Assembly: GCA_007121785.1 (NCBI GenBank)
Contig: SKJX01000245.1
Span: 1 to 32,229 of the forward strand
Direction of reading: 5' to 3'
From: Nitriliruptoraceae bacterium
Lineage (GTDB): Bacteria > Actinomycetota > Nitriliruptoria > Nitriliruptorales > Nitriliruptoraceae
DNA: 32,229 nt
Part shown: piece after piece, positions 7,649 to 15,689 of the stretch
Layout: each line of letters begins with the position of its first letter
Numbering within the stretch: the stretch's first letter is position 1
Notes under the pieces: generated by a model
Database searches by the model: none
Seen by the model: the letters and a program-made list of their open reading frames with translations, nothing else
What the model was told of the DNA's origin: nothing
Made by a program: the position numbers and the translations under genes

Positions 7649-8943
7649 GGCACCTCCAGACGCACCGTCGTCGGCCCACCGGCCGGGCTGGTGACGGTCA
7701 GGGTGCCGTCGACGGCGTCCGCTCGCGATATGAGCCCTGCCAGACCGGTGCCGCCGGCCGGGTCGGCGCCGCCACGGCCGTCGTCCACCACCTCGGCGAT
7801 CAGGTGACCGTCACGGTCGGTCACGGTGACGCTCGCGGAGGACGCGTCGCTGTGGTGGACGACGTTCGTCAGCGCCTCGGCGACCGCGAAGTAGATCAGG
7901 GACTCGATGGCGGCTGGTGGACGGGGTGCCACCTCGACGTCCAGGTCGGTGGGGACGGGGGTGCGGCCGACCAGGGAGGACAGGGCCGGTTCCAGGCCGC
8001 GGTCGGTGAGGATCGCCGGGTGGATGCCGCGTGCGAGGTTGCGGACGTCGCCGAGCGCGACCTTGGCGTGTTCGTGGGCTGCGTCGACGCGGGGCGAGAG
8101 ATCGGCCGGGTCCGAACCGCGGGCAAGCGCGTCCTTGACCTCACCGAGCTCCATCGCCAACGAGGTCAGGTGGACCTGCGCCCCGTCGTGGAGGTCGCGT
8201 TCGGTCCGGCGACGCTGCTCGGCAGCGGCCTCGACGGCCGCGTCACGCTGCTGTTCGAGCTGGCGCATGCGCTGCGCCTGGGTCGGACCGAGCAGCGCGA
8301 TGGCGAGCCGTTCGAACACCCAGGCGACCCCGGTCGCGGCCGCACCCGAAGCCACCGCGATGATCGCGAGCAGCAGCATCACGCTGGCGTCGAACGCGGT
8401 GCCGGCGCCCACGCGTTCGATCAGCCACGGCTCGACCGGGCCGAGCTCGAATTCCGTCGAGTCGTCGCGGACCGGCCAGAACACCGCCGCGAGCAGGGAG
8501 AACCAGCCGGCCGCCATCAGCCAGAACCCGACCGTCGCCACGGGGAAGGCGGCCACGTGGAAGCTGATCGCCCGCCAGGCGGTGACGTCCTTGACCCGCT
8601 CCCACACCGCGGCAGGACGCCACCAGGTTCGGTCCGTCGCGGGCGGGGGAGCGGGGATCGTGGTCCCGAGCACGCTGGCGAAGACCTGCCGTTGGAACCC
8701 CCCGTAGCTGCGGGCCAGCGCGATCACCACGACCAGCAGCGGAATCCCGACCACCAACGGGATCAACGAGATACCCGCGATGGCACCGAGCAGCACCAGG
8801 AAGAACCCCACCGTCGTCAGCGGGCTCTGGAGGAACAGCAGCCCGTGGCGGCGCAGGACGTAGCTCGCCCACCGCCGTGGCGCGGATCGTCGCGGTGGGG
8901 TCGCGGGTGGCGGCGGTGGCGGTTGCTGGGTCGCGGCGTCCAT
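7636..8943 (-). CDS. NarL-type sensor histidine kinase with N-terminal membrane sensor domain
   Basis: The product is 435 aa. A Pro-rich cytoplasmic start precedes a membrane domain of the actinobacterial Sensor type: two hydrophobic segments at about 38-77, a loop with VFASVLGTTIP, and two more at about 125-155 and 185-210. A HisKA_3 dimerisation helix carries the phospho-acceptor His252 in ERDLHDGAQVHL. The HATPase domain shows the N box at EALTNVVHHS (Asn360), DDGRGGA (387-393) and GTGLAGL (399-405). All catalytic motifs are present, so it should autophosphorylate and signal to the overlapping response regulator. The ligand is unknown; such sensors usually read envelope or antibiotic stress. 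The SD before ATG 8943 is weak. Confidence 0.94.
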   Translation of the reverse strand: MDAATQQPPPPPPATPPRRSAPRRWASYVLRRHGLLFLQSPLTTVGFFLVLLGAIAGISLIPLVVGIPLLVVVIALARSYGGFQRQVFASVLGTTIPAPPPATDRTWWRPAAVWERVKDVTAWRAISFHVAAFPVATVGFWLMAAGWFSLLAAVFWPVRDDSTEFELGPVEPWLIERVGAGTAFDASVMLLLAIIAVASGAAATGVAWVFERLAIALLGPTQAQRMRQLEQQRDAAVEAAAEQRRRTERDLHDGAQVHLTSLAMELGEVKDALARGSDPADLSPRVDAAHEHAKVALGDVRNLARGIHPAILTDRGLEPALSSLVGRTPVPTDLDVEVAPRPPAAIESLIYFAVAEALTNVVHHSDASSASVTVTDRDGHLIAEVVDDGRGGADPAGGTGLAGLISRADAVDGTLTVTSPAGGPTTVRLEVPWRS

Positions 8944-9199
8944 CGGTCGCTGGTCCTGCCACGGCGGCGGTCATCGAGGCACGACGACAGTGTGGCTGCG
9001 GATGCGGTCGGCAGCCATCCCGCGCACCGGTCTCCTGCAGGTGGGGTTCCCCCCACCGTGAAGGGACCGGGGCGCGCCATCGCGACGCGGGCCAACGGGC
9101 TCGACGCTGTGCCCTCCAGCCATCGACCGGGGTTGCCTGCCTGGGCCGCGCTGACGGCGCACCAGGCGCGACCGGTCCGACCCTCACGAGGAGGAGATC

Positions 9200-9455
9200 A
9201 TGACAGGCACCACCCGTGCGCCACCTCGCCGCCCTCGCAAGCTTCGCGGCGCTGGGGCTCACCGCCTGCGGTGAGGACCCGGACGCGACGAGCGATGATC
9301 CGGCTGCCACCACCGCCCATGGCACGGACGTGGAGGTCGATGAGGACATCGACCCGGACGGCGACGCGGACGTCGAGGTGGTGGAAGCACCCGATATCGG
9401 CGACATCGACGTCGGGTTCCTCGATGAGGATGGCGAGGAGATCGACCAGGCGTAG
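9200..9455 (+). CDS. Small acidic lipoprotein (start uncertain, possible frameshift)
   Basis: The recognisable protein begins at GTG 9216 and is 79 aa: a short signal with lipobox LTAC (lipidated Cys18), then an extremely Asp/Glu-rich tail with no known domain. The only good SD (AGGAGG, 9189-9194) serves an ATG at 9200 that is in another frame and runs into a stop after 24 codons. The lipoprotein frame has a stop at 9201-9203, so an upstream start is impossible without a shift. Removing one C of the run at 9213-9215 would join that ATG to the lipoprotein frame. This suggests either a one-base frameshift (mutation or sequence error) or a poor GTG start. It is divergent from the sensor kinase gene and may be its target. 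Confidence 0.55.
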
Positions 9456-9465
9456 CCGCACCACC

Positions 9466-9490
9466 GGCACGTCCACGTTCGGACGGTGCC
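9466..9490. terminator. Hairpin between the convergent lipoprotein and S15-like genes
   Basis: GGCACGTCC (9466-9474) pairs with GGACGGTGCC (9481-9490), with one bulged base and a 6-nt loop. It lies between two convergent stops and could serve both strands. Confidence 0.4.
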
Positions 9491-9502
9491 TGGAGATGTC
9501 GC

Positions 9503-12500
9503 TCAGCCGGCGGTGTTGATCGTCTCGAGCGCGTCCTTGTGCGCTTCCAGCTCCGATCGGGTCGCGTCCGGATCCAGGCGGGCGTCCTCCGCCGACGTGA
9601 GGGCCGCGTCGACGGTGGCGTCGGGTTGGCCGTCGCCGGTGGTGTCCACCTCGTCGTCGAGCCCGAGCGCGCCGTGGGTGACGTTCAACCAGGCGGCGAG
9701 CAGTTGCCGGTCGAGCAGATCGGCCATGGCACCGTCGATGTGCCGGTGGTGCAACACCTCGTGCGGGTCGCTGGCGTCCCGAACGTCGTGGAACACCCGG
9801 CTGAGGCGGTCGATGCTGTCGAGGTAGCAGGCAAGGGTGGCGTCATCGACGTCGCCGGGGCCGCCACGTCCGGGTGCGGTGGTCACCTGCCAGTACCCGG
9901 CTGAGCGTGGTTGATCGGCGTCGCCGACGACGATGACCACCACCTCGTCGGTTCCCTGCCCTCGGTCGTCGTCGACCGCGGTGAGCGCGACGTGGTGCGG
10001 GCAGGACTCGCCCCAGGCATGCACCTGCTCGTCGGTGACGTCGCGCGGGTTGACGTCCGGGCTGGGGAACGGATCGTCGCCGACGTCCGGGTCGTTGAGG
10101 TAGGTGGCTTCCGTGTCGCTGCCGTCCCCCCAGTCCCAGGTCAGCAGGAGGTCGTCGCTCCCCGGATCGGTGACCTGCGCGGCCAGCTCCAGCTGCTCGT
10201 CGACGCCGGTCACGAACGTCGGCGTCGCATCGTGGTCGCGTGCGTCGCTCGTGTCGATCTCCACCGTCGGATCGACGTTCGCTACGACCACGTCGAAGCC
10301 GGTCGAGCCGGTACCCCCCTCGACGTCGGCGACCGACACCGTGCCGCTGAACGGCTCGCCCGATCCCGGCTCGGACTCGCTGGTGTCCCCGTACGGGCAC
10401 TCGGCGGCGACCGTTCCCTCCAGCAGCGAGGCATCCTCGTCGACGTCGTCGATCGTTACCTCGCCGTCGACCTCGAGGTGGTCGCCCTCCACGTCGTAGC
10501 AGCCGACGCTGGCGGTGAAGCCGTCTTCCTCGGTTCCTGGGTAGGTGAAGCTGGCCTCCACCTCCAGGGTCTCGCCCTCGTTGATCACGCCCTGGTCATC
10601 GTCGATGTCGACCTCGGGGGCGCGCAGCGCATGCTCCAGCGCATCGGCGCCGCCGACGATCGGCAGGTCCACCTGGCTCTCGGCCAGGTTCACCTCGATC
10701 GAGCTGCGGGTGCCGGGATCCTGGAGTCGTGTGCTGGACCCAGCGACGATGATCCCGATGCGGTGGCCGGCCTCGAAGGTGTAGTCATCGGCTATGATGT
10801 CCCAGTCGAGCCGGTGTCGGTCGTCCGGGTGGAAGCCGTCGTCAAGGCCGGTCAGGTAGCTCGCGTTCGCCCATCCGCGGGCGACCACCTCGAACGCCCG
10901 GGTGTGGGTCCGGCGCTGCACGTCTGGGAAGCAGCCGTCGTCCTGCTCGGTGCCCTCACCGAAGCAGGTGACGGACTCGAGCCGATCGATCCCGCCGTCG
11001 CTATCCCAGTCGGTCCGTTCGGCCTCGCCGTAGTCGATCAGGAAGGCGGACAGGGTCGCGTCGGACCCCTCGATGCCCACATCCAGCGAGATGTCCATGC
11101 TGGTGCCGCTGACACGGATCGGCTCAGCGAGTTGCCGGGTGAGGTACACGAGGCGGTCTTCGCGCTCGTCGAACGGGTCTTCGACCGCGTCGTCGCGGTG
11201 TTGATGGGCTTCGGTGAACGTCTGGACGTCCGGGTCCGATCCGGCCCGTTCCAGGCTGAGCACGCCCGAGCGGGGGTCGTCGCCGTGGGGCTCGTCGAGC
11301 GGGAGGGGCGTGCGCTCGCCACCGGGCCAGTCCTTGTAGCTGGCCCACTGGTCCGGGGCGTACTCCACGTCGGCGATCGGCTCGTCCATGATCCCGTTGT
11401 CGACGTCGTAGAGCCAGTGGTCGAACCAGCGATGGATCGTCTCGATCCACGTGTCACGCCGGAAGTCGAACGGCTCCTCGTGCGCGACCTGGGAGAGCCA
11501 GATCTTGCGATCCACGTCGTGTTCGGCCAGCGCATCCCACCAGCGGCCGTAGTCGTGTGGCTTGACGTTGTAATCGTTGAGCCCGTGGACGACGAAGACG
11601 CTCGCCTCGACCTGGTCAGCGTCGCGGATGTAGTCGCGCTGCTCCCAGAACGGATCCTCCGGATCGTCGATGGTCGCAGCCTCGTCCAGGTCGTCGATCA
11701 CGTCCGAACATTCCTCCGCAGGGACGTCGCGGACCCCGTTCGCGAGCCCGAGCGGTGAGAACCCCGAGAACCGTGCCCCGTTGTGCCAGAAGTACTGATG
11801 CCAGCTCGAGATCGCGACGATCGGCACGATCGTCTCCAGCCCATCGACGCCGGTGGCCGCGACCCCGTTGGCGACCGTGCCGTTCCACGACTTGCCGATG
11901 ATCGCCGAACGGCCGCTGGACCAGTCAGCGTCGACCTGGTCACCGTCGACGTCGTAGGCGACCGCGCCCGCGTCGCCCGCCAGCCACTCGACCACACGCG
12001 TGGTGTTGGCGACCTCCGCCGGTCCCCCGAGGTCGGTGCAGCCGCTCGACCCTCGCGTCCCGGCGAGATCGACGAGGGCGACCGCGTAGCCGCGCGGCAC
12101 GAAGACGTTGTCGTAGTAGGCGGGGAAGTGGTCCAGCGGACCGTTGGGATCCGCTTTCGTCTCGTTGGTGGGGCCGACGCCGAGCTCCGCGAAGTAGGGG
12201 CTCGGCAGGATGATGGTGGGCACCTCGAGCCCGTCGTCGGAGGCGGCCGGTCGGATGATGTCCACGTGGATGCGGTCGAGCTCGTCGTCGCCGTCCTGGC
12301 TGCTGACCGCGCCCTCGACCTTCACGACATCGCGGATTGCGTCCTCGTAGGAGAACACCGGTTGGGTGGCGTCGTCCTCGACCACGATCGCGTCCGGTCC
12401 GTCCTCGCTCGCGGCTGGCTCCGGCGCCGTCGCGGTGTCGGCCCCTGCTGCGGGCGGCATCCCCGATGTGCTGGCCAGGACCAGCGCACACACGATGGCC

Positions 12501-12595
12501 AGCACCGCGGGCAGGCGCCAGCCAGACACCGACACGGTGCGGTCGTCGGCGGGACGTAGGCCTCGGTCTCTGAGCACGGCGGCGCTGGGCGTCAC
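9503..12595 (-). CDS. Secreted S15/CocE-like acyl peptidase or esterase with PKD-like C-terminal region
   Basis: The product is 1030 aa and starts at GTG 12595 behind GGAGGG. A signal peptide spans about residues 27-52. The catalytic alpha/beta-hydrolase domain (about 80-390) resembles Xaa-Pro dipeptidyl-peptidase/CocE: nucleophile Ser236 in GKSWNGT, Asp341 in HGLNDYNV, and His372 in SQVAHEEP. A jelly-roll X-Pro-peptidase C-terminal domain (about 470-640) is marked by RVSGTSMDISLDV. A PKD/Ig-like part has TWDWGDGSD (about 850). The last about 120 residues (SAGYWQ to the end, with LLDRQLLAAWLNVTHG) form a surface-protein-type tail. The protein is very acidic. It probably hydrolyses peptides or esters outside the cell; the substrate is unknown. 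The start and end look intact. Confidence 0.88.
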   Translation of the reverse strand: MTPSAAVLRDRGLRPADDRTVSVSGWRLPAVLAIVCALVLASTSGMPPAAGADTATAPEPAASEDGPDAIVVEDDATQPVFSYEDAIRDVVKVEGAVSSQDGDDELDRIHVDIIRPAASDDGLEVPTIILPSPYFAELGVGPTNETKADPNGPLDHFPAYYDNVFVPRGYAVALVDLAGTRGSSGCTDLGGPAEVANTTRVVEWLAGDAGAVAYDVDGDQVDADWSSGRSAIIGKSWNGTVANGVAATGVDGLETIVPIVAISSWHQYFWHNGARFSGFSPLGLANGVRDVPAEECSDVIDDLDEAATIDDPEDPFWEQRDYIRDADQVEASVFVVHGLNDYNVKPHDYGRWWDALAEHDVDRKIWLSQVAHEEPFDFRRDTWIETIHRWFDHWLYDVDNGIMDEPIADVEYAPDQWASYKDWPGGERTPLPLDEPHGDDPRSGVLSLERAGSDPDVQTFTEAHQHRDDAVEDPFDEREDRLVYLTRQLAEPIRVSGTSMDISLDVGIEGSDATLSAFLIDYGEAERTDWDSDGGIDRLESVTCFGEGTEQDDGCFPDVQRRTHTRAFEVVARGWANASYLTGLDDGFHPDDRHRLDWDIIADDYTFEAGHRIGIIVAGSSTRLQDPGTRSSIEVNLAESQVDLPIVGGADALEHALRAPEVDIDDDQGVINEGETLEVEASFTYPGTEEDGFTASVGCYDVEGDHLEVDGEVTIDDVDEDASLLEGTVAAECPYGDTSESEPGSGEPFSGTVSVADVEGGTGSTGFDVVVANVDPTVEIDTSDARDHDATPTFVTGVDEQLELAAQVTDPGSDDLLLTWDWGDGSDTEATYLNDPDVGDDPFPSPDVNPRDVTDEQVHAWGESCPHHVALTAVDDDRGQGTDEVVVIVVGDADQPRSAGYWQVTTAPGRGGPGDVDDATLACYLDSIDRLSRVFHDVRDASDPHEVLHHRHIDGAMADLLDRQLLAAWLNVTHGALGLDDEVDTTGDGQPDATVDAALTSAEDARLDPDATRSELEAHKDALETINTAG

Positions 12596-12761
12596 GTCGT
12601 CCCTCCAGGATCGCGAGCGTCATCACGTGGATCAGGCGCGCGACACCTTGTACGACCGCGGGAGGCCGTGCCAGTACAGCATGTGTACCGCGAGGTGGGT
12701 GACGCGCTGCTCCGCGAGCCCGACGACGAGCGGGATGTGCAGGGGAGCACTCGACCTCGAA
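12596..12761 (-). other. Short intergenic stretch with a possible gene remnant
   Basis: On the minus strand a frame that stops at 12632 reads HIPLVVGLAEQRVTHLAVHM and then LYWHGLPRSYKV. No gene overlaps this part, so the protein-like texture is not a shadow of another frame. I do not recognise it. It may be the 3' end of a lost gene, or chance. The SD of the S15-like gene (GGAGGG at about 12601-12606) is also here. Confidence 0.25.
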
Positions 12762-13715
12762 CTACCCGTCGGCCGCCACCCCCACGTGGCGGTCCAGGAA
12801 GGCGACCTGGTCCGCGAACACCTCATCGAACCCGCCGAGGAAGGGGTCGAAGTGGGCGAGGTCGAACCGGCGCAACGTCCCGTGTGGTGCCCGGCGCGCC
12901 GTCCGGACGATCGGCGGCCCGGGCACGATCGTGTCACGCTCCCCGAGGCACGCCAGCAGCGGGCACCGCACCCGTCCGGCGACCTTCACGGGTCGGTAGG
13001 CGACGAGCGGTTGGGTCGGGCGCGCACGGAACTCGTTGCGCCAGAGCGACCCGGGCGCCCGCACGGCGTGGAAGCCAGGTTCGGCCTCCTCCCGCGTCAG
13101 CATCGCTCGCGAGCGGGGCGGACCCGTCGCCGGGAGGTGAACGAGCCCGCGCCGGACCAGCGCACCCACCAGCGCGACCGCGACGTGCAGGGCGGAGACC
13201 GGGTCGGCGTTGCGCATCGCCGCTCGTCCGTCGAGGAGCGGGAAGTGCAGGATCGCCGCAGCCAGCCGCTCATCTCGCGAGGCGTGATCGAGGGCGTGAC
13301 CGCCGCCGAAGGAGTACCCCCACGCCACGATCCGGTCCGGATCGATGTCGTCCAACGAGCGGGCGAGGTCGATCGCCGCCGCGAGGTCCTCGCGCTGCCG
13401 GACGTGGTCGACCAACTGCCGCGGCTCGCCCGTGCTGTCGCCGAGGTAGCGGTAGTCGAAGGCCAGGGCCGCGACCCCCGACCGTGCGAAGCCCTCGGCG
13501 TACCGCGGAACACCGTCCCTGCGGGTCAGCGAGAAGCCCTGCGCCATGACCACGCACGGCGTTGCTCCGCCGGGGCCCTTCGGCCGGTACAGCGTCGCGG
13601 CGCAGCGCTCGCCGGCGGAGGAGAAGGACAACTCCTCGGTGGTGAGGTCCGTCGCCGGCCCGGCTCGCGTCCCGGCTCGCTCGACCGTCTTCCCGCTCCA
13701 CCCTTGCTCGCTCAT
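12762..13715 (-). CDS. Alpha/beta hydrolase (dienelactone-hydrolase/acyl-peptidase-like)
   Basis: The product is 317 aa with no signal peptide, so it is probably cytoplasmic. The serine-hydrolase triad is visible: Ser135 in the nucleophile elbow GYSFGG, Asp261 in LGERDTIVPG, and His288 in DLAHFDPF. An oxyanion-region motif VVMAQGFSLTR (about 55-65) and DYRYLGDSTGEPRQ (87-100) are typical of the uncharacterised bacterial hydrolases related to the DLH/X-Pro group. The start ATG 13715 has GTGAGG upstream. It lies between two other hydrolase genes on the same strand; the gaps (166 and 84 nt) leave co-transcription open. The substrate is unknown. Confidence 0.88.
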   Translation of the reverse strand: MSEQGWSGKTVERAGTRAGPATDLTTEELSFSSAGERCAATLYRPKGPGGATPCVVMAQGFSLTRRDGVPRYAEGFARSGVAALAFDYRYLGDSTGEPRQLVDHVRQREDLAAAIDLARSLDDIDPDRIVAWGYSFGGGHALDHASRDERLAAAILHFPLLDGRAAMRNADPVSALHVAVALVGALVRRGLVHLPATGPPRSRAMLTREEAEPGFHAVRAPGSLWRNEFRARPTQPLVAYRPVKVAGRVRCPLLACLGERDTIVPGPPIVRTARRAPHGTLRRFDLAHFDPFLGGFDEVFADQVAFLDRHVGVAADG

Positions 13716-13717
13716 GG

Positions 13718-13759
13718 ACGCCTCACACGCTCGCTCGCACGCGGTCGAGCATGAGGCGT
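13718..13759. repeat. 8-bp inverted repeat between two hydrolase genes
   Basis: ACGCCTCA (13718-13725) and TGAGGCGT (13752-13759) are perfect complements around a 26-nt loop. It lies just downstream of the 13800 gene and just upstream of the 12762-13715 gene. It could be a weak terminator or an operator. Confidence 0.25.
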
Positions 13760-13799
13760 ACGGATCGGATGAACGACGTACGGAACCCCCGAACGGTCG

Positions 13800-15239
13800 C
13801 TACAACTCCCACCGTGGTCCGCCGTCCGGCGGAGGGTCGTAGGCGCAGTAGGTCCCGGTCCGTACCGAGGTATCCAGCAGGTGGCCGAGCCGCGGCTCCA
13901 CCTGCTCGACACGACGGATGGCATCCCGCAGCAGGCGCGTCACCTTCACCCGCGCGCGTTCCGTGGTGGTCGCGGCGGCTCGGTCCCTTCCGCCGAGCCC
14001 GACCGCTGTGGCGAGTTGCTCGGTGATCGCGTCGAGCTCGGTCTGCAGCGACGTCGCACGATCGACGTCGCAGGCTGACCGCGCGTCCTCCAGCTCCTCA
14101 CGCAGCTGCGTTACGCGGTCGCGGTAGCTCGCGAGGGCTTCGCGATCCAGAAGCGGTCCGACGTCCCCGTCGGGGCCTCTGCGCGCGGCGAGCCCCCGCT
14201 CGGTGACCATCGCAGGTCCGGGGGCTCCCTCGACCGCGGCGACGAGTTCGACGGCATGCGTCTCGACCCCCGGCCGGCGCAGCAGCTCGGCGAGGTAGCG
14301 GAGTCCCTTCACCTCCCGCAGGAGCGACTCCCGACCCGGCGCCCCGACCATCCAAACCTCACCGTCGCGACGCAGCACCGCGTGGTGATCATCGCGCCGT
14401 TCCGCGGGGCCGGTGACGGACGCGCCCGGCTCGCCCACACCGAGGAAGCGTTCCATCGCGTCCAGCACCGAGGCAGCGTCCTCCTCCCACGGGAAGTGCG
14501 CCCGGCCATGCAGCTTCACGAACCGGGCTCCAGGGATCTGCGCGGCAAGCTCCCGTCCGAGTGATCGGTGCGCGATGCGATCACCTTCGCGATGCAGCAC
14601 GAGCGTCGGGGCACGGACCTGCGAGAGGATCGGACGGACGTCGAGGTCGTAGCAGAGCTGCAGCATCCCCATGGCGGTCCCTGCGCTGGCGCACTCCCGC
14701 TGGAACCGAGCGAACCAGGCCCGGCTCTCCGCGTCCGCATCCGGGACGAACAGGTCCGTGAACAGCCCCGCGGCCAGGCCCCAGTGCGCCCGGATCAGGC
14801 CGAGCACGGCCTCGTGCGCAGACTCCGGGTAGACGTCCGGCAGGTAGGCCCACGCACCGTGGAGGATCAGTCGATCGACCCGGTCGGGTTCGTTGGCGGC
14901 GAACGCGATCGCGACGGCGCCGGCCTGGGAGTTGCCGACCAGGGTCGCACGGGGCAACGATAGCTCGTCGAGTATCGTCCGCAGGTCCGCGATGTCGGCG
15001 TCGAGCGTGAAGTCCGTGCGGTCGCGGTCCGACAGACCGACCCCATGCTTGTCGTAGAGGACGACGGTGCGGTGGGATGCGAGACGCTGGAAGAAGCGAT
15101 GGTAGGTCTGCCGCTGCCACATCACCTCGAGGTGGTTGATCCACCCGGGGATCCAGACGAGCGGTGGTCCGGAGCCCAGCACCGCGTAGGCCAGGCGCGC
15201 ACCGTCCGGGCGCCGGCAGTAGCGGACCTCGAGCCCCAT
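13800..15239 (-). CDS. Alpha/beta hydrolase fused to a regulator-type C-terminal domain
   Basis: The product is 479 aa. The N-terminal half (1-270) is an alpha/beta hydrolase: VRYCRRPDGARLAYAVLG, HGVGLSDR, nucleophile Ser104 in VGNSQAGAVA, Asp220 in LHREGDRI, and His248 in HGRAHFPW. Hydrolases of this subtype are often fused to adenylate-cyclase or LuxR output domains. Here the C-terminal half (about 285-479) has REVKGLRYLAELLRRPGVE, a charged coiled-coil stretch (about 366-412), VGLGGRDRAA, ERARVKVTRLLRDAIRRV and RTGTYCAYDP. From memory this order matches the tail of some large actinobacterial ATP-binding or cyclase-type regulators. No HTH or cyclase motif is seen. The start ATG 15239 follows GCGGAGG. 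The role is likely enzymatic sensing or regulation, but that is inference. Confidence 0.8.
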   Translation of the reverse strand: MGLEVRYCRRPDGARLAYAVLGSGPPLVWIPGWINHLEVMWQRQTYHRFFQRLASHRTVVLYDKHGVGLSDRDRTDFTLDADIADLRTILDELSLPRATLVGNSQAGAVAIAFAANEPDRVDRLILHGAWAYLPDVYPESAHEAVLGLIRAHWGLAAGLFTDLFVPDADAESRAWFARFQRECASAGTAMGMLQLCYDLDVRPILSQVRAPTLVLHREGDRIAHRSLGRELAAQIPGARFVKLHGRAHFPWEEDAASVLDAMERFLGVGEPGASVTGPAERRDDHHAVLRRDGEVWMVGAPGRESLLREVKGLRYLAELLRRPGVETHAVELVAAVEGAPGPAMVTERGLAARRGPDGDVGPLLDREALASYRDRVTQLREELEDARSACDVDRATSLQTELDAITEQLATAVGLGGRDRAAATTTERARVKVTRLLRDAIRRVEQVEPRLGHLLDTSVRTGTYCAYDPPPDGGPRWEL

Positions 15240-15388
15240 GCTCAGCCTCCGCGAGCATCATGCGGTCGCGCGACCGGGGCCGCAACCCCTCGCTGAGAGC
15301 CACCCAAGCGGTCGACGGCGGCGGTGCCTGGCTGGAGCCGACGCGTGCCTCCCCGGAGCGAGCAGGAGCGACGATGACGGCGTCGACC

Positions 15389-15610
15389 TCACCGCAGGAA
15401 CCGGCTGATGACGTTGATCACGACCGTGAGCACGACCGAGGCGATGATCGCCGAGGTGATCGGCAGGTACACCCGAGTCGACCCGCGTTCGAACCGCAGG
15501 TCGCCGGGGAGCCGCCCGAACCAGTTCAGCGCTCCGGTGCTCACCAGCAGCCCGACGAGCACCAGTCCGATCCCGATGGCGATGATGGCAGCGCCGACCC
15601 CTCGTTCCAT
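15389..15610 (-). CDS. DUF2905 family small membrane protein
   Basis: The product is 73 aa with two transmembrane segments (about 6-28 and 50-70) around the conserved central motif LNWFGRLPGDLRFER, which defines DUF2905. The function is unknown. The membrane-embedded size is typical and complete. It lies 69 bp after the TIMP-like gene on the same strand, and its upstream region contains four tandem 13-bp repeats. Confidence 0.88.
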   Translation of the reverse strand: MERGVGAAIIAIGIGLVLVGLLVSTGALNWFGRLPGDLRFERGSTRVYLPITSAIIASVVLTVVINVISRFLR

Positions 15611-15637
15611 GCCATCCAGGGTACGGCGTCGGCCGGT

Positions 15638-15689
15638 ACGTCAGGCCAGCACGTCAGGCCAGCACGTCAGGCCGGTACGTCAGGCCGGA
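15638..15689. repeat. Four tandem 13-bp repeats
   Basis: Four head-to-tail units ACGTCAGGCC plus three variable bases (AGC, AGC, GGT, GGA) fill 15638-15689. The last unit contains the TGA stop of the TIMP-like gene (15680-15682), and the array lies 28-79 nt upstream of the DUF2905 start at 15610. A 13-bp period cannot be coding. It may be a set of binding sites for a regulator of the DUF2905 gene, or a slippage-made tandem repeat. Confidence 0.75.

Noticed and set aside
7513-9519. 668-codon plus-strand frame over the histidine kinase
   Set aside because: Low-complexity Arg/Gly/His-rich translation opposite a clear kinase and regulator pair.
9911-11758. 615-codon plus-strand frame inside the S15-like gene
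   Set aside because: It is antisense to a gene with a complete catalytic triad and has no recognisable motif.
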